A stretch of DNA of 64,000 nt. It comes from Curvibacter cyanobacteriorum. GTDB taxonomy: Bacteria; Pseudomonadota; Gammaproteobacteria; Burkholderiales; Burkholderiaceae_C. Both the position numbers and the translations under genes were made by a program. Positions 1 to 7,511 of the stretch are shown piece by piece. The DNA lies in contig NZ_JAQSIP010000002.1 in NCBI RefSeq assembly GCF_028649475.1, forward strand, positions 434,001 to 498,000, read 5' to 3'. Numbering within the stretch: the stretch's first letter is position 1; each line of letters starts with the position of its first letter. Below the pieces are notes generated by a model. That model saw only the letters and a list, made by a program, of their open reading frames with translations. It was not told where the DNA came from and made no database searches.

Positions 1-507
1 CAGCAGGTCCAGCCGCCCCGAGGGGGCGAGCCGGTAGACCCGGCCGCTGGGGTCGTGCAGGCCGGTCTGCCCCTGGTCGGTGAAGTACAGGTGGCCGCTG
101 CGGTCGTAGCACAGGTCGTTGAGCCCCTTGAAGCTCTCGGTGTTGCGCCGCGGCAGCAGGGGGCGCAGGGTGCCGCGCGTGACATCGAGCACCATCAAGC
201 CGTTGAGGTAGTCGGTGATCAGCAACTCGGTCGGGCTCATGAACTTCATGCCGTTGGGCTCCCCGTCCCATTGGGCCAGCAATTCCCATTCACCTTGCGG
301 GTCGATGCGGAAGACGCGGCCAAAGGGGATGTCGGTCACGTACAGGTTGCCCTGGGCATCGAACACCGGGCCTTCCAGGAACGAGTCGCTGACACGGCCA
401 CCCTGGTTGGCATCGCCCCACAGGGTGCGCCGGGCCTGCCGGAACTTGCCGGGCAGGGCGGTGAAGGTTTCAAGGGTCCTGACCACGGGCGGGTTCAGTA
501 AAAACAT
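1..507 (-). CDS. SMP-30/gluconolactonase-family protein (3' part cut by window edge)
   Basis: The 169 visible residues belong to the SMP-30/gluconolaconase/LRE beta-propeller family. Typical blade strings are visible: FLEGPVFDAQGNLYVTDIPFGRVFRID, broken here as FLEGPVFDAQGNLY then VTDIPFGRVFRI, followed by EPNGMKFM and GLNDLCYDRSGHLYFTD. These enzymes usually hydrolyse sugar lactones with a bound divalent metal. A strong ribosome-binding site (GAGGAGA) lies 5-6 bases before the ATG and overlaps the stop region of the upstream amidohydrolase, so the two are co-transcribed and probably coupled. No signal peptide is seen at the start. The C-terminal part lies beyond base 1. Substrate is not determinable; the neighbours suggest lactone or organic-acid breakdown. 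Confidence 0.85.
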   Translation of the reverse strand, partial: MFLLNPPVVRTLETFTALPGKFRQARRTLWGDANQGGRVSDSFLEGPVFDAQGNLYVTDIPFGRVFRIDPQGEWELLAQWDGEPNGMKFMSPTELLITDYLNGLMVLDVTRGTLRPLLPRRNTESFKGLNDLCYDRSGHLYFTDQGQTGLHDPSGRVYRLAPSGRLDLL

Positions 508-516
508 GCGGTCTCC

Positions 517-1596
517 TCAGGCGCGGGGGTAGCCGTACAGCACGGCGGGGTTGTCGACCAGTATGGTGTGTCGCAACGCCGGGGTCGAGGCCCAGGTCGC
601 CAGCGCGTTGAGCAGGGCCGCGTCATCGGGTTTGGCATCGGCCTTTTTGGTCGGGTGGGGCCAGTCGCTGCCCCACACCACGCGTTCGGGGGCCTGACGC
701 ACCAGCGCCTGGGCGATGGGCGTGACATCGCTCCAGTCGCTGCGCTGGCTGTTGAGGTAGGCCCCCGACAGCTTGATCCAGGTGCGTCCACCGTCCAGCC
801 AGCGCTGGTAGTGCCGGAAAGCCGGGTGCTGGACGCCGCTGGCCGGCGGCAGTTGGCCCAGGTGGTCAATCACCAGGGGGCAGGCCAGTGTGTCCAGCAG
901 GGCGGCGTGGGCCAGCAAGGTGTCGGCGCTGCCATTGACCTGCAGGTGCCAGCCGCGCTCGGCGAGGCGGTGCGACAGCGCCGGCATCATGTCGGCGCGC
1001 ACCCCGACCAGAAAACTCAGGTTGAAGCGCAGACCGCGCACCCCTGCCTCGTGCAGGGCCTGCAACTCGGCGTCGCTGACTTCGCTGGACGCCACGGCCA
1101 CGCCGCGGGCCTGGGGGCCGGCGGCCCGCAAGGTGTCGACCAGCAGGCGGTTGTCCGTCCCGTAGGTGGACGGCTGAACGATGACGTGGCGTTGCAGGCC
1201 CAGGCGACGTTGCAGCAGCCGGTAGTCGGCCAGACTGGCGTCGGCGGGCAGCAGGGTGGCGCTGGGGTGGGCCGGGTAGCGCTGGTCGTAGACGTGGTGG
1301 TGGCAGTCGCAGGCGTTGGCGGGCACCGGGAAGTTGGGGGTGCCTTGGCCGGCCGAGTGGGGCACCTGCAGCGCCTCGGGGGAGGGCGGCGCGCTGCGGC
1401 TGCCCGGGGCCGCGCAGGCGCCGAGCTGGGTGCCGAGCAGGGCGCTGGCGCCCAGCCCGAGCAGCGTCCGGCGTGGCACGTTGGGCTCGCGAATGGGCTC
1501 GCGAATGGACCCGCGAATGGACCCGCGAATGGGCCCGCGAATGGGCCCGCTGGCGGGCCGGTGGTCTGGGGCCAGGGTGGTGGGCAATTCAGTCAT
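517..1596 (-). CDS. Exported amidohydrolase-family (amidohydrolase_2, lactonase/PDC-hydrolase-like) protein with repeat-encoded N-terminus
   Basis: This is a TIM-barrel metal hydrolase of the amidohydrolase_2 group, which includes 2-pyrone-4,6-dicarboxylate hydrolase and sugar lactonases. Visible motifs are ACDCHHHVYD (metal site), HVIVQPSTYG, RGLRFNLSF, VIDHLGQLPP and VVWGSDWPHPT near the C-terminus. Residues 39-60 (VPRRTLLGLGASALL, then LGAC) look like a twin-arginine signal ending in a lipobox. Upstream of it lie about 22 residues of repeating RGPI/RGSI/REPI units encoded by a 12-bp DNA tandem repeat. The ATG at 1596 overlaps the end of the upstream Bug gene by 8 bases, which supports coupling. 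A GTG at 1479 directly before PRRTLL would give a conventional short Tat signal and may be the true start. Confidence 0.85.
   Translation of the reverse strand: MTELPTTLAPDHRPASGPIRGPIRGSIRGSIREPIREPNVPRRTLLGLGASALLGTQLGACAAPGSRSAPPSPEALQVPHSAGQGTPNFPVPANACDCHHHVYDQRYPAHPSATLLPADASLADYRLLQRRLGLQRHVIVQPSTYGTDNRLLVDTLRAAGPQARGVAVASSEVSDAELQALHEAGVRGLRFNLSFLVGVRADMMPALSHRLAERGWHLQVNGSADTLLAHAALLDTLACPLVIDHLGQLPPASGVQHPAFRHYQRWLDGGRTWIKLSGAYLNSQRSDWSDVTPIAQALVRQAPERVVWGSDWPHPTKKADAKPDDAALLNALATWASTPALRHTILVDNPAVLYGYPRA
1488..1547. repeat. 12-bp tandem repeat, five units plus a decayed sixth
   Basis: Five head-to-tail copies of CGCGAATGGRCY run from 1488 to 1547, and a degenerate sixth copy occupies 1548-1559. 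The unit length is a multiple of three, so the array stays in frame in the overlapping amidohydrolase gene and encodes four-residue repeats (RGPI, RGSI, REPI). Copy-number change here would lengthen or shorten the N-terminus without a frameshift. Confidence 0.9.
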
Positions 1597-2659
1597 CTTT
1601 GATTTTCAGTTGCTCGGCCAGGCGGGTCCAGTGGGCGGTCTCGCTGGCCAGTTGTCGGTCGAATTCGTCGCCGCAGAGCAGGGCGGGTTCCATGCCCAGT
1701 TGTTGCAGCTTGTCGGTGCCGGCGCTGGAGCCAACGTAGCGGCTGACCTCGGTTTGCATTTTCTTGAGGGCCGCCTCGGGCAGTTGGGCCGGGGCCAGGA
1801 CCCCGTACCAGGCGTCGGCCCGGTACGACTTGATGCCCGACTCCTCGAAGGTCGGCACCGCCGGCAAGGCTTCCGAGCGCTTGGGGCTGGCGATCGCCAG
1901 CGCCACCAGTTTGCCGGCTTTGACCGACGCCAGCACCGAGCCCAGCGAGGCGAACGACGCCGTGACCTGACCCGCCATCACATCGGCCAGCGCAGGGGCC
2001 GCGCCTTTGTAGGGCACATGGGTCAGCTGAACCCCCGCCCGCTGGGCAAAGTCCTCGGCCGCGAAGTGCACCGAACTGCCCAGCCCGGGCGAGGCGTAGG
2101 TGACGCCGCGGCCAGCGCCCTTGGCCTGCTGGACGAAGTCAGCCAGGTTGCGCAGGCCCGTTTGGGGCCCGACCACCAGCACGGTGGGGGTGGCGGCGAT
2201 GCGGCACACCCCCTTGAAGGACTTGACCGGGTCGAACTGGATCTGGCGGCTGTACAGCGCCGCGATCATGGTGTGGTTGGTGGCCGCCATCAGCAGGGTG
2301 TGCTGGTCCTTGGCCTGGGCCACGGCCTGGGCCGCGATGATGGTGTTGGCCCCCGGGCGGTTGTCGACGATGACGGGCTGGCCGATCGATTTGCCCACCG
2401 CCTCGGCCAGGCTGCGGGCCACGATGTCGGTGGGCCCGCCGGCCGTGAACCCCACCAGCAGGCGCACCGGTTGGGTCGGCCAGGTGGGTGGGGTCTGGGC
2501 CCGCGCGCTCTGGCTGTTCGCCGCCAGCAGGAGCAGCGTCAGCAGCCCGCCCAGCCCGGACCGGGAGGCGACCCGTGTCGTGGTGGGCGTGTTGGACGCG
2601 AAGGGCCTGCTGGGCTTGGCGGGGGCGGAGGCCGCTTGGACGGCATGGGGTTGTGACAT
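1589..2659 (-). CDS. Bug-family (TctC-like) periplasmic solute receptor, copy 1
   Basis: This is a tripartite-tricarboxylate-transporter receptor of about 356 residues. Bug hallmarks are present: TQPVRLLVGFTAGGPTDIV at the start of the mature protein, VDNRPGANT, LTHVPYKGAAPAL in the hinge region, and LPAVPTFEESG. Such receptors bind carboxylates or other small polar solutes in the periplasm. A signal peptide (GLGGLLTLLLLAANS, cleavage after SARAQ) lies about 40 residues in, an unusually long n-region. I start at the ATG at 2659 because GAGG lies six bases upstream. A GTG at 2671 overlapping the preceding stop would add four residues. No TctA or TctB membrane subunit is encoded nearby. Confidence 0.9.
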   Translation of the reverse strand: MSQPHAVQAASAPAKPSRPFASNTPTTTRVASRSGLGGLLTLLLLAANSQSARAQTPPTWPTQPVRLLVGFTAGGPTDIVARSLAEAVGKSIGQPVIVDNRPGANTIIAAQAVAQAKDQHTLLMAATNHTMIAALYSRQIQFDPVKSFKGVCRIAATPTVLVVGPQTGLRNLADFVQQAKGAGRGVTYASPGLGSSVHFAAEDFAQRAGVQLTHVPYKGAAPALADVMAGQVTASFASLGSVLASVKAGKLVALAIASPKRSEALPAVPTFEESGIKSYRADAWYGVLAPAQLPEAALKKMQTEVSRYVGSSAGTDKLQQLGMEPALLCGDEFDRQLASETAHWTRLAEQLKIKDD

Positions 2660-2667
2660 GGCGGACC

Positions 2668-3681
2668 TCACTGCTTCTCAAAGGCCGTGTGGGTCACCAC
2701 CTTGCCCCAGGCTTCGGTGCTGTCCTTCAGCATTTTGGCCATGTCACTGGCGCCGATCTGGCGGGCCTCGGCGCCCATGTTGTCGGCGAAAGCCTTGAGG
2801 TCGGCCGAGGCCATGGCCTTGGCGATCTCCGCTTGCAACTTTTGCAGCACGGGCGCGGGGGTGTTCTTGGGGGCCCACAGGCCGGTCCAGTTGACCACCC
2901 CGTTCCAGCGCACGCCGGCCTCGGCGAAGGTCGGTGCGTCCGGCAAGGCGCTGACGCGTTTGTCACCACTGACCGCCAGCACGCGCATCTTGCCGCCCTT
3001 GACGTTGCCCATCACGCCTGCGGGCGAGGCGATCTGGAAGTCCACCGTGTTCGACAGCACAGCCTGCGTCGCTTCGCCCGCGCCTTTGAACGGCACATGC
3101 ATGAAGTTCACCCCGGCGGCAATGCCCAAGGCCTCGGTGGCGAAATGGGGCGTGGTGCCCGGCCCGCCGGTGCCGTAGCTGACCCGGTTGGGCTCGCGCT
3201 TGGCGGCGGCCAGCAGGTCCTGCAGCTTGGTGTAGGGGGAGGTCGCGTTGACCGCCAGGGCCATGGGGGCAAAGACAAAAGCGCTGACCGGCACCAGGTC
3301 CTGGCCCACATCGAAGGGCAGTTTCTTGAAGATGTGGGGCAGCAACGAGAACGTGGTGTCGTTGGCCATCAGGGTGTAGCCGTCGGCTTCGGCACGGGCC
3401 ACCTGGGTGGCGCCGATGGTGCCGGTGCCCCCCGCCTTGTTTTCGATGTAGAAGCTTTGGCCGGTTTGTTCGGTCAGCTTCTGGGCCAGCTTGCGGGTCA
3501 CCACATCGACCGCGCCGCCCGGGCCGTAGGGCACGACGATCTTCACGGGTTTGCTGGGCCAGGCCGTGTCGGTTTGGGCGTGGCTCAGGCCAGCGGCGCT
3601 GCCCAGGGCCAGCGCGGCAAGTCCGATCCACGCGCGGCGTGCGGCGAGGCGGTTCTGGAGGGGCTTGGGGATTTGTCTCAT
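2668..3681 (-). CDS. Bug-family (TctC-like) periplasmic solute receptor, copy 2
   Basis: A 337-residue receptor with an N-terminal signal (RRAWIGLAALALGSAAGLSHA). Diagnostic motifs follow: SKPVKIVVPYGPGGAVDVV, IENKAGGTGTIGA, LPFDVGQDLVPV, MHVPFKGAGEATQ and LPDAPTFAEAG. It belongs to the same family as the genes on either side but is clearly divergent, so the array is not a recent duplication. The ligand-pocket loop reads GPGGAVD where other copies have PAGG-TD. This difference makes a different ligand likely. Its stop lies 8 bases before the start of the next receptor in the same operon. Confidence 0.92.
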   Translation of the reverse strand: MRQIPKPLQNRLAARRAWIGLAALALGSAAGLSHAQTDTAWPSKPVKIVVPYGPGGAVDVVTRKLAQKLTEQTGQSFYIENKAGGTGTIGATQVARAEADGYTLMANDTTFSLLPHIFKKLPFDVGQDLVPVSAFVFAPMALAVNATSPYTKLQDLLAAAKREPNRVSYGTGGPGTTPHFATEALGIAAGVNFMHVPFKGAGEATQAVLSNTVDFQIASPAGVMGNVKGGKMRVLAVSGDKRVSALPDAPTFAEAGVRWNGVVNWTGLWAPKNTPAPVLQKLQAEIAKAMASADLKAFADNMGAEARQIGASDMAKMLKDSTEAWGKVVTHTAFEKQ

Positions 3682-3709
3682 GGTGTGTTGCTCTATCGGG
3701 GGGGGGGAA

Positions 3710-4696
3710 TCAGTTCAGGGTGATCTGGGCACTGTGGATGACCTGGGCCCACTGTTTGAATTCGGCTTGCAAGAAGCGGGCGAATTCCGCCCGGCTGCTG
3801 CCCACGCTCTGGGCGCCCTGCTGGGCCAGGCGCTGGCGCACCTCGGGCCGGGCCACGATGGCGCGCACCTCGGTTTCCAGCTGGTTCAGCACGTCCACCG
3901 GTGTTTTGGCGGGGGCCCACAGGCCGTTCCATTCCTGGGCCACCAGGCCGGGGCTGCCCGCCTCGGACAGCGTGGGCACCTCGGGCAGGCTGGGCACCCG
4001 CGCTGCGGCGGTCACGGCCAGGGCGCGCAGCCTGCCGGCCTTGACCAGCGGCTGGCTGGCGCTCATGGCCGAGAACATCAGGTCGACCTGTCCGGCGGCC
4101 AGGTCGTTCAAGGCCGGGGCCCCCCCACGGTAGGGAATGTGGGTGATGTAGACCCGTTGCCGCTGCTTGAACAGCTCGGCCGCCAAGTGCTGGGCGCTGC
4201 CGTTGCCCGCCGACGCAAACGACAGGCCGCCTGGCTTGGCCCGCGCCGCGCGCAACAGGTCGGCCACGCTTTGCCACGGGGACTGGGCGGGCACCACCAG
4301 CAGCATCGGCACCTGCATCAACAGCGAGATGGGCGCGAAGTCCTTGAAGGGGTCAAACGGCAGGTGGGGCATCAACTGGGGGTTGACCGTGAAGCCGGTG
4401 GCGTCGAGCAGCAGGGTGTGGCCATCGGGGGCCGCCTGGGCCACGGCCGCGGCCCCGATCGAGCCGCCCGCGCCGGGCCGGTTGTCCACCAGCAGCGGGG
4501 TCTTGAGCCGCTCGCCGAGGGCGGTGGCCAGCCAGCGAGCGGTCTGGTCGGCGGCCCCGCCCGCAGGGTAGGGCACGATCAGCCGGATGGGGCGGTTGGG
4601 CCAGTCCGAGGGGCTGGCCGCCCGCACCGCGGGGGCCATCAGCAGGCTGCTCAGCCCGGCGCCCAGCAGGTGGCGGCGTTGGAAAGAAGGTGGCAT
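3710..4696 (-). CDS. Bug-family (TctC-like) periplasmic solute receptor, copy 3
   Basis: A 328-residue receptor. The start at 4696 (MPPSFQRRHLLGAG) is chosen because a twin-arginine-like signal, RRHLLGAGLSSLLMAPAVRA, follows directly; an upstream extension of the frame lacks family similarity. Family motifs are PNRPIRLIVPYPAGGAADQ, VDNRPGAGGSIGA, MPHLPFDPFKDFAPI, ITHIPYRGGAPALNDL and LPEVPTLSEAG. It is third in a row of same-strand receptors within the IclR-linked operon. The spacing to the preceding receptor is 28 bases. The ligand cannot be predicted from the sequence. Confidence 0.92.
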   Translation of the reverse strand: MPPSFQRRHLLGAGLSSLLMAPAVRAASPSDWPNRPIRLIVPYPAGGAADQTARWLATALGERLKTPLLVDNRPGAGGSIGAAAVAQAAPDGHTLLLDATGFTVNPQLMPHLPFDPFKDFAPISLLMQVPMLLVVPAQSPWQSVADLLRAARAKPGGLSFASAGNGSAQHLAAELFKQRQRVYITHIPYRGGAPALNDLAAGQVDLMFSAMSASQPLVKAGRLRALAVTAAARVPSLPEVPTLSEAGSPGLVAQEWNGLWAPAKTPVDVLNQLETEVRAIVARPEVRQRLAQQGAQSVGSSRAEFARFLQAEFKQWAQVIHSAQITLN

Positions 4697-4740
4697 GTTT
4701 GTCTCATTGTTCTGATGGGGAGTTGGCTTGGCCCCGGGGT

Positions 4741-5808
4741 TTACACGGTGGCGATCGGGGTCGCGGGGGAGCCCACCGCACCCGGCAGGCGCAGTGGTGG
4801 GGCGGTCAGCAGGAAGCGGTGGCGACCATGCTGGCGCAACCAGTCCGCCAGCTCGGTCAGGTACCACAGCTCACCGAGGTGGATGCCGTGCTTGAACAGG
4901 CAGTGCTCATGCAGCGGCAGGCGCGGCTGCCGCAGCGGCTGGGGGGACAGCAGCTTGGGCACCACGAGTTCGACCGCCGGGTTGTCCGCCAGCAGGCAGG
5001 CCAGGCGGCTGTCGGTGATCCAGTTCAGCAGCCGGGCGTCGTGCCCGTCCAGCCCGCTGCCGGTGGCGTGCAGCAAGGCCGGGTCAGGCTGGCGGTTCAT
5101 GGCCAGCAGGGTGTCGGCGTAGCCGGTGTGCAGGCAGACCATGTCGCCGGCTTCGACCTCGATGCGGTCGGCGTCCAGCAAACGCATCAAGCGGTCGTAG
5201 CCCACGGCCTGGCGCTCGCGACCCAGGTGGTAGGCCAGGTCGATCATCACGCCGCGGCCCTGCACGCCGTGCTCGGCCAGGTGCTCGATGCCGAGTGCGG
5301 CCGCTTCCGGGCCCGGGTAACGGGCCCATGGCGCGCTGGCTTGCGGGTCCTCGGTGCCGGGGCGGATGTCGCGACCGGCGCGGTAGCCGTTGTAGAACAC
5401 CGCTTCGGCCACGCCGTCGCCGTCGGCATCGAAGTGGCTGCCCACATGGGCCAGGCTGTCCCACTGGGTGCTGTACTGCAGGCTCATCAGCACCACATCG
5501 TCGTTGACCACATCGGTCAGGTCGGGGTCTTCGCTCTGGTAGGACCAGCAAAAGCCCTGTTGGCCCTGGCTCTGGCCGTCACGCAGCACGCTGTAGCGGC
5601 GCGGTGGCATGCGGCGCGGGTTCAGGCGCTGGCCACCGGGCACGTCCAGGGGCAGGGACAGGCAGAAGGTCCGCCCGACCTTCACCTCCGCCACGCCCTG
5701 CAGCACCTTGTGGGCGTCCACCAGGTTCATGCGGCCGCGTTGATCGTCGGGGCCGAACTCGCCCCAGCTGCTGCCGGGCGGGGCCTGGGTCCATCGGCGT
5801 TCAGCCAT
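4741..5808 (-). CDS. Cyclase-family (kynurenine-formamidase-like) metal hydrolase
   Basis: The 355-residue product belongs to the cyclase/kynurenine formamidase superfamily. The metal-binding signature HVGSHFDADGDG is at residues 121-132 (H-x-G-x-H-x-D), preceded by STQWDSLA, which is typical of the long form annotated only as cyclase family protein. The N-terminal half contains WGEFGPDDQRGRMNLV, shared by this subgroup, and a later string is AGDMVCLHTGYAD. These enzymes hydrolyse amide, lactone or cyclic substrates using Mn or Zn. No signal peptide is seen, so it is probably cytoplasmic. The ATG at 5808 follows AAAGGAACCGCC. It sits between the third Bug gene and the 2-hydroxyacid dehydrogenase in the same operon. 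Confidence 0.85.
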   Translation of the reverse strand: MAERRWTQAPPGSSWGEFGPDDQRGRMNLVDAHKVLQGVAEVKVGRTFCLSLPLDVPGGQRLNPRRMPPRRYSVLRDGQSQGQQGFCWSYQSEDPDLTDVVNDDVVLMSLQYSTQWDSLAHVGSHFDADGDGVAEAVFYNGYRAGRDIRPGTEDPQASAPWARYPGPEAAALGIEHLAEHGVQGRGVMIDLAYHLGRERQAVGYDRLMRLLDADRIEVEAGDMVCLHTGYADTLLAMNRQPDPALLHATGSGLDGHDARLLNWITDSRLACLLADNPAVELVVPKLLSPQPLRQPRLPLHEHCLFKHGIHLGELWYLTELADWLRQHGRHRFLLTAPPLRLPGAVGSPATPIATV

Positions 5809-5828
5809 GGCGGTTCCTTTCGCTGGGT

Positions 5829-6761
5829 TCAGGCGGGTTGGGGGCTGGCCTGCAGCACGGCCAGTGAGTTGCGGGCCGCGGCCACGCCCATGTTGACGTA
5901 GGCGTCGCTGGTCACGCCCCCGATGTGGGGGCTGAGGATGAAGCCCGGCTGACCGTGGAAGGGGTGCGGGGCCACCATCGGTTCCACCGCAAAGCTGTCC
6001 AGTCCGGCCGCCTTGACCTGACCCGACTGCACCGCCGCCAGCAGGGCGGCTTCGTCGATCAGGCCACCGCGCGCGGTGTTGACCACGATGACCCCCGGTT
6101 TGCAACGGCCCAGGGTCTGGGCGTTGATCAATTGGCGGTTCTCTGGGGTCAAGGGGCAGTGCAGCGAGATCACGTCGGCTTGTTGCCACAGCGTGTCCAG
6201 GTCCACCGGGGTGATGTACGCCGGCAGGTCGCGGGCGAAGGGGTCAAAGCCGATCACGCGCAGGTTCATGGCGTGGCACATGCGCGCAAATCGCTGGCCA
6301 ATGGCCCCCAGCCCCACCAGCCCCACGGTGCGGCCGCCCAGCTCCAGGCTCTTGTGGGTGGCTTTGTCCCAGTGGCCCTGGTGCATGCGCTCGTTCAGCG
6401 CCACCACCGACTTGGCGCAGGCCAGCATCAGGGCCAGGGCCTGCTCGGCCACCGCGGCGGCGTTGGCGCCGACCGCGGCCGTCACGGCAATGCCCCGCTC
6501 GGCGGCCGCCACCTTGTCGATGGTATCGGTGCCGCTGCCATGCTTGGAGATCACGCGCAGCGCGGGGGCCGCGTCCATGACCTCGGCCGTCACGCTGCTG
6601 TAGCGCACGATGATCGCGACCGGGTTGTGGCGCCGCGCCAGCGCGACGATGTCGGCCACCTGCGGGGTCTTGCCGGCGTACACGATCTCGTAGTCGCTCA
6701 GCAGGGCCAGCGCCGCCGGGGCCAGGTCCGCTGCGGTGATCAAAATGGTGCCGCGGGTCAT
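5829..6761 (-). CDS. D-isomer-specific 2-hydroxyacid dehydrogenase
   Basis: A 310-residue NAD(P)-dependent dehydrogenase that interconverts 2-oxoacids and D-2-hydroxyacids. The nucleotide fold VGLVGLGAIGQRFAR is at about residues 146-160. The catalytic triad is visible as Arg231 (NTARGGLID), Glu260 (FAVEPM) and His279 (LSPHIGGVT). Length and motif order match the phosphoglycerate dehydrogenase/glyoxylate reductase group. The start is the ATG at 6761, whose last bases are shared with the stop of the upstream RraA gene (ATGA overlap), so translation is coupled. It presumably acts on a keto or hydroxy acid generated by this operon. Confidence 0.9.
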   Translation of the reverse strand: MTRGTILITAADLAPAALALLSDYEIVYAGKTPQVADIVALARRHNPVAIIVRYSSVTAEVMDAAPALRVISKHGSGTDTIDKVAAAERGIAVTAAVGANAAAVAEQALALMLACAKSVVALNERMHQGHWDKATHKSLELGGRTVGLVGLGAIGQRFARMCHAMNLRVIGFDPFARDLPAYITPVDLDTLWQQADVISLHCPLTPENRQLINAQTLGRCKPGVIVVNTARGGLIDEAALLAAVQSGQVKAAGLDSFAVEPMVAPHPFHGQPGFILSPHIGGVTSDAYVNMGVAAARNSLAVLQASPQPA

Positions 6762-7444
6762 CACAGCACCTCGCCTTCGCGCAGCACGCCGGCGGCCACC
6801 AGCGAGGCGGTCAGCCATTTGGCGGCGGTGTCGCCGTTCTTGATGGCGGCAATGCGCTTGGCTTCGGCCTGCACCTTGTGCGCGGCCAGGGGCAGCAGGC
6901 CGGGCAGCTGCTCACGCTCCACCACCACCACGCCGTCGCCGTCGCCGATCACCAGGTCGCCTGCGCGCACCGTCACGCCACCGCAGGAGATGGGGTGGCC
7001 GATGCGACCGCCGTTGTTCTTGGTCGGGCCGTTGGGGTTGGTCCCGACCGAGAACACCGGGAAGTCCATCTCGTCGATCTCCAGGCTGTCGCGCACGGCG
7101 CCGTCCAGGATCACGCCGGCCAGGCCCAGCTGGCGCGCGGCGGTCATCATGATGGTGCCCATCAAGGCCGAGGTCTGGTCCCCCTTGCCATCGACCACCA
7201 GCACGTCACCAGGCTTGGCCAGCGACATGGCGGCGTGGATCATGAGGTTGTCGCCGGGGCGGACCTCGACGGTGAAGGCGGGGCCCGCGACCTTCATGCG
7301 CGGGCGCAGGGCCTGGATGCGGCCATGCAGGGCACCGCGGCGGCCTGCGATGTCCGAAAAGATCGCGGGTTGGTATTGGCTGGCCTGGGCCACGTCTTCG
7401 GGGCTGACGCGGGGAAAGTCTTTGATGATGTCTGGGCTGCTCAT
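6761..7444 (-). CDS. RraA-family aldolase/decarboxylase (HMG/CHA aldolase type)
   Basis: A 227-residue member of the RraA/dimethylmenaquinone-methyltransferase-like fold. Metabolic members cleave 4-hydroxy-4-methyl-2-oxoglutarate or 4-carboxy-4-hydroxy-2-oxoadipate and decarboxylate oxaloacetate. The key stretch is GDVLVVDGKGDQTSALMGT, followed by LAGVILDGAVRDS; Arg118-Asp119 correspond to the catalytic/metal pair. A further conserved region is SCGGVTVRAGDLVIGDGDGVV. A catabolic aldolase fits this operon better than a regulator of RNase E. It overlaps the dehydrogenase start by a few bases and lies 67 bases after the fourth Bug gene. Confidence 0.88.
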   Translation of the reverse strand: MSSPDIIKDFPRVSPEDVAQASQYQPAIFSDIAGRRGALHGRIQALRPRMKVAGPAFTVEVRPGDNLMIHAAMSLAKPGDVLVVDGKGDQTSALMGTIMMTAARQLGLAGVILDGAVRDSLEIDEMDFPVFSVGTNPNGPTKNNGGRIGHPISCGGVTVRAGDLVIGDGDGVVVVEREQLPGLLPLAAHKVQAEAKRIAAIKNGDTAAKWLTASLVAAGVLREGEVL

Positions 7445-7511
7445 GGCGTGTTGTGTGGTGAGGTGAAAGGGGTCAAGAAAAAGAAAGTTCCAGCAGGGTC
7501 CGGGTCGGGGC

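Noticed and set aside
568-1602. 344-codon plus-strand frame across the amidohydrolase gene
   Set aside because: Antisense shadow of a gene with clear motifs; product is Gly/Gln/Val-rich without any family pattern.
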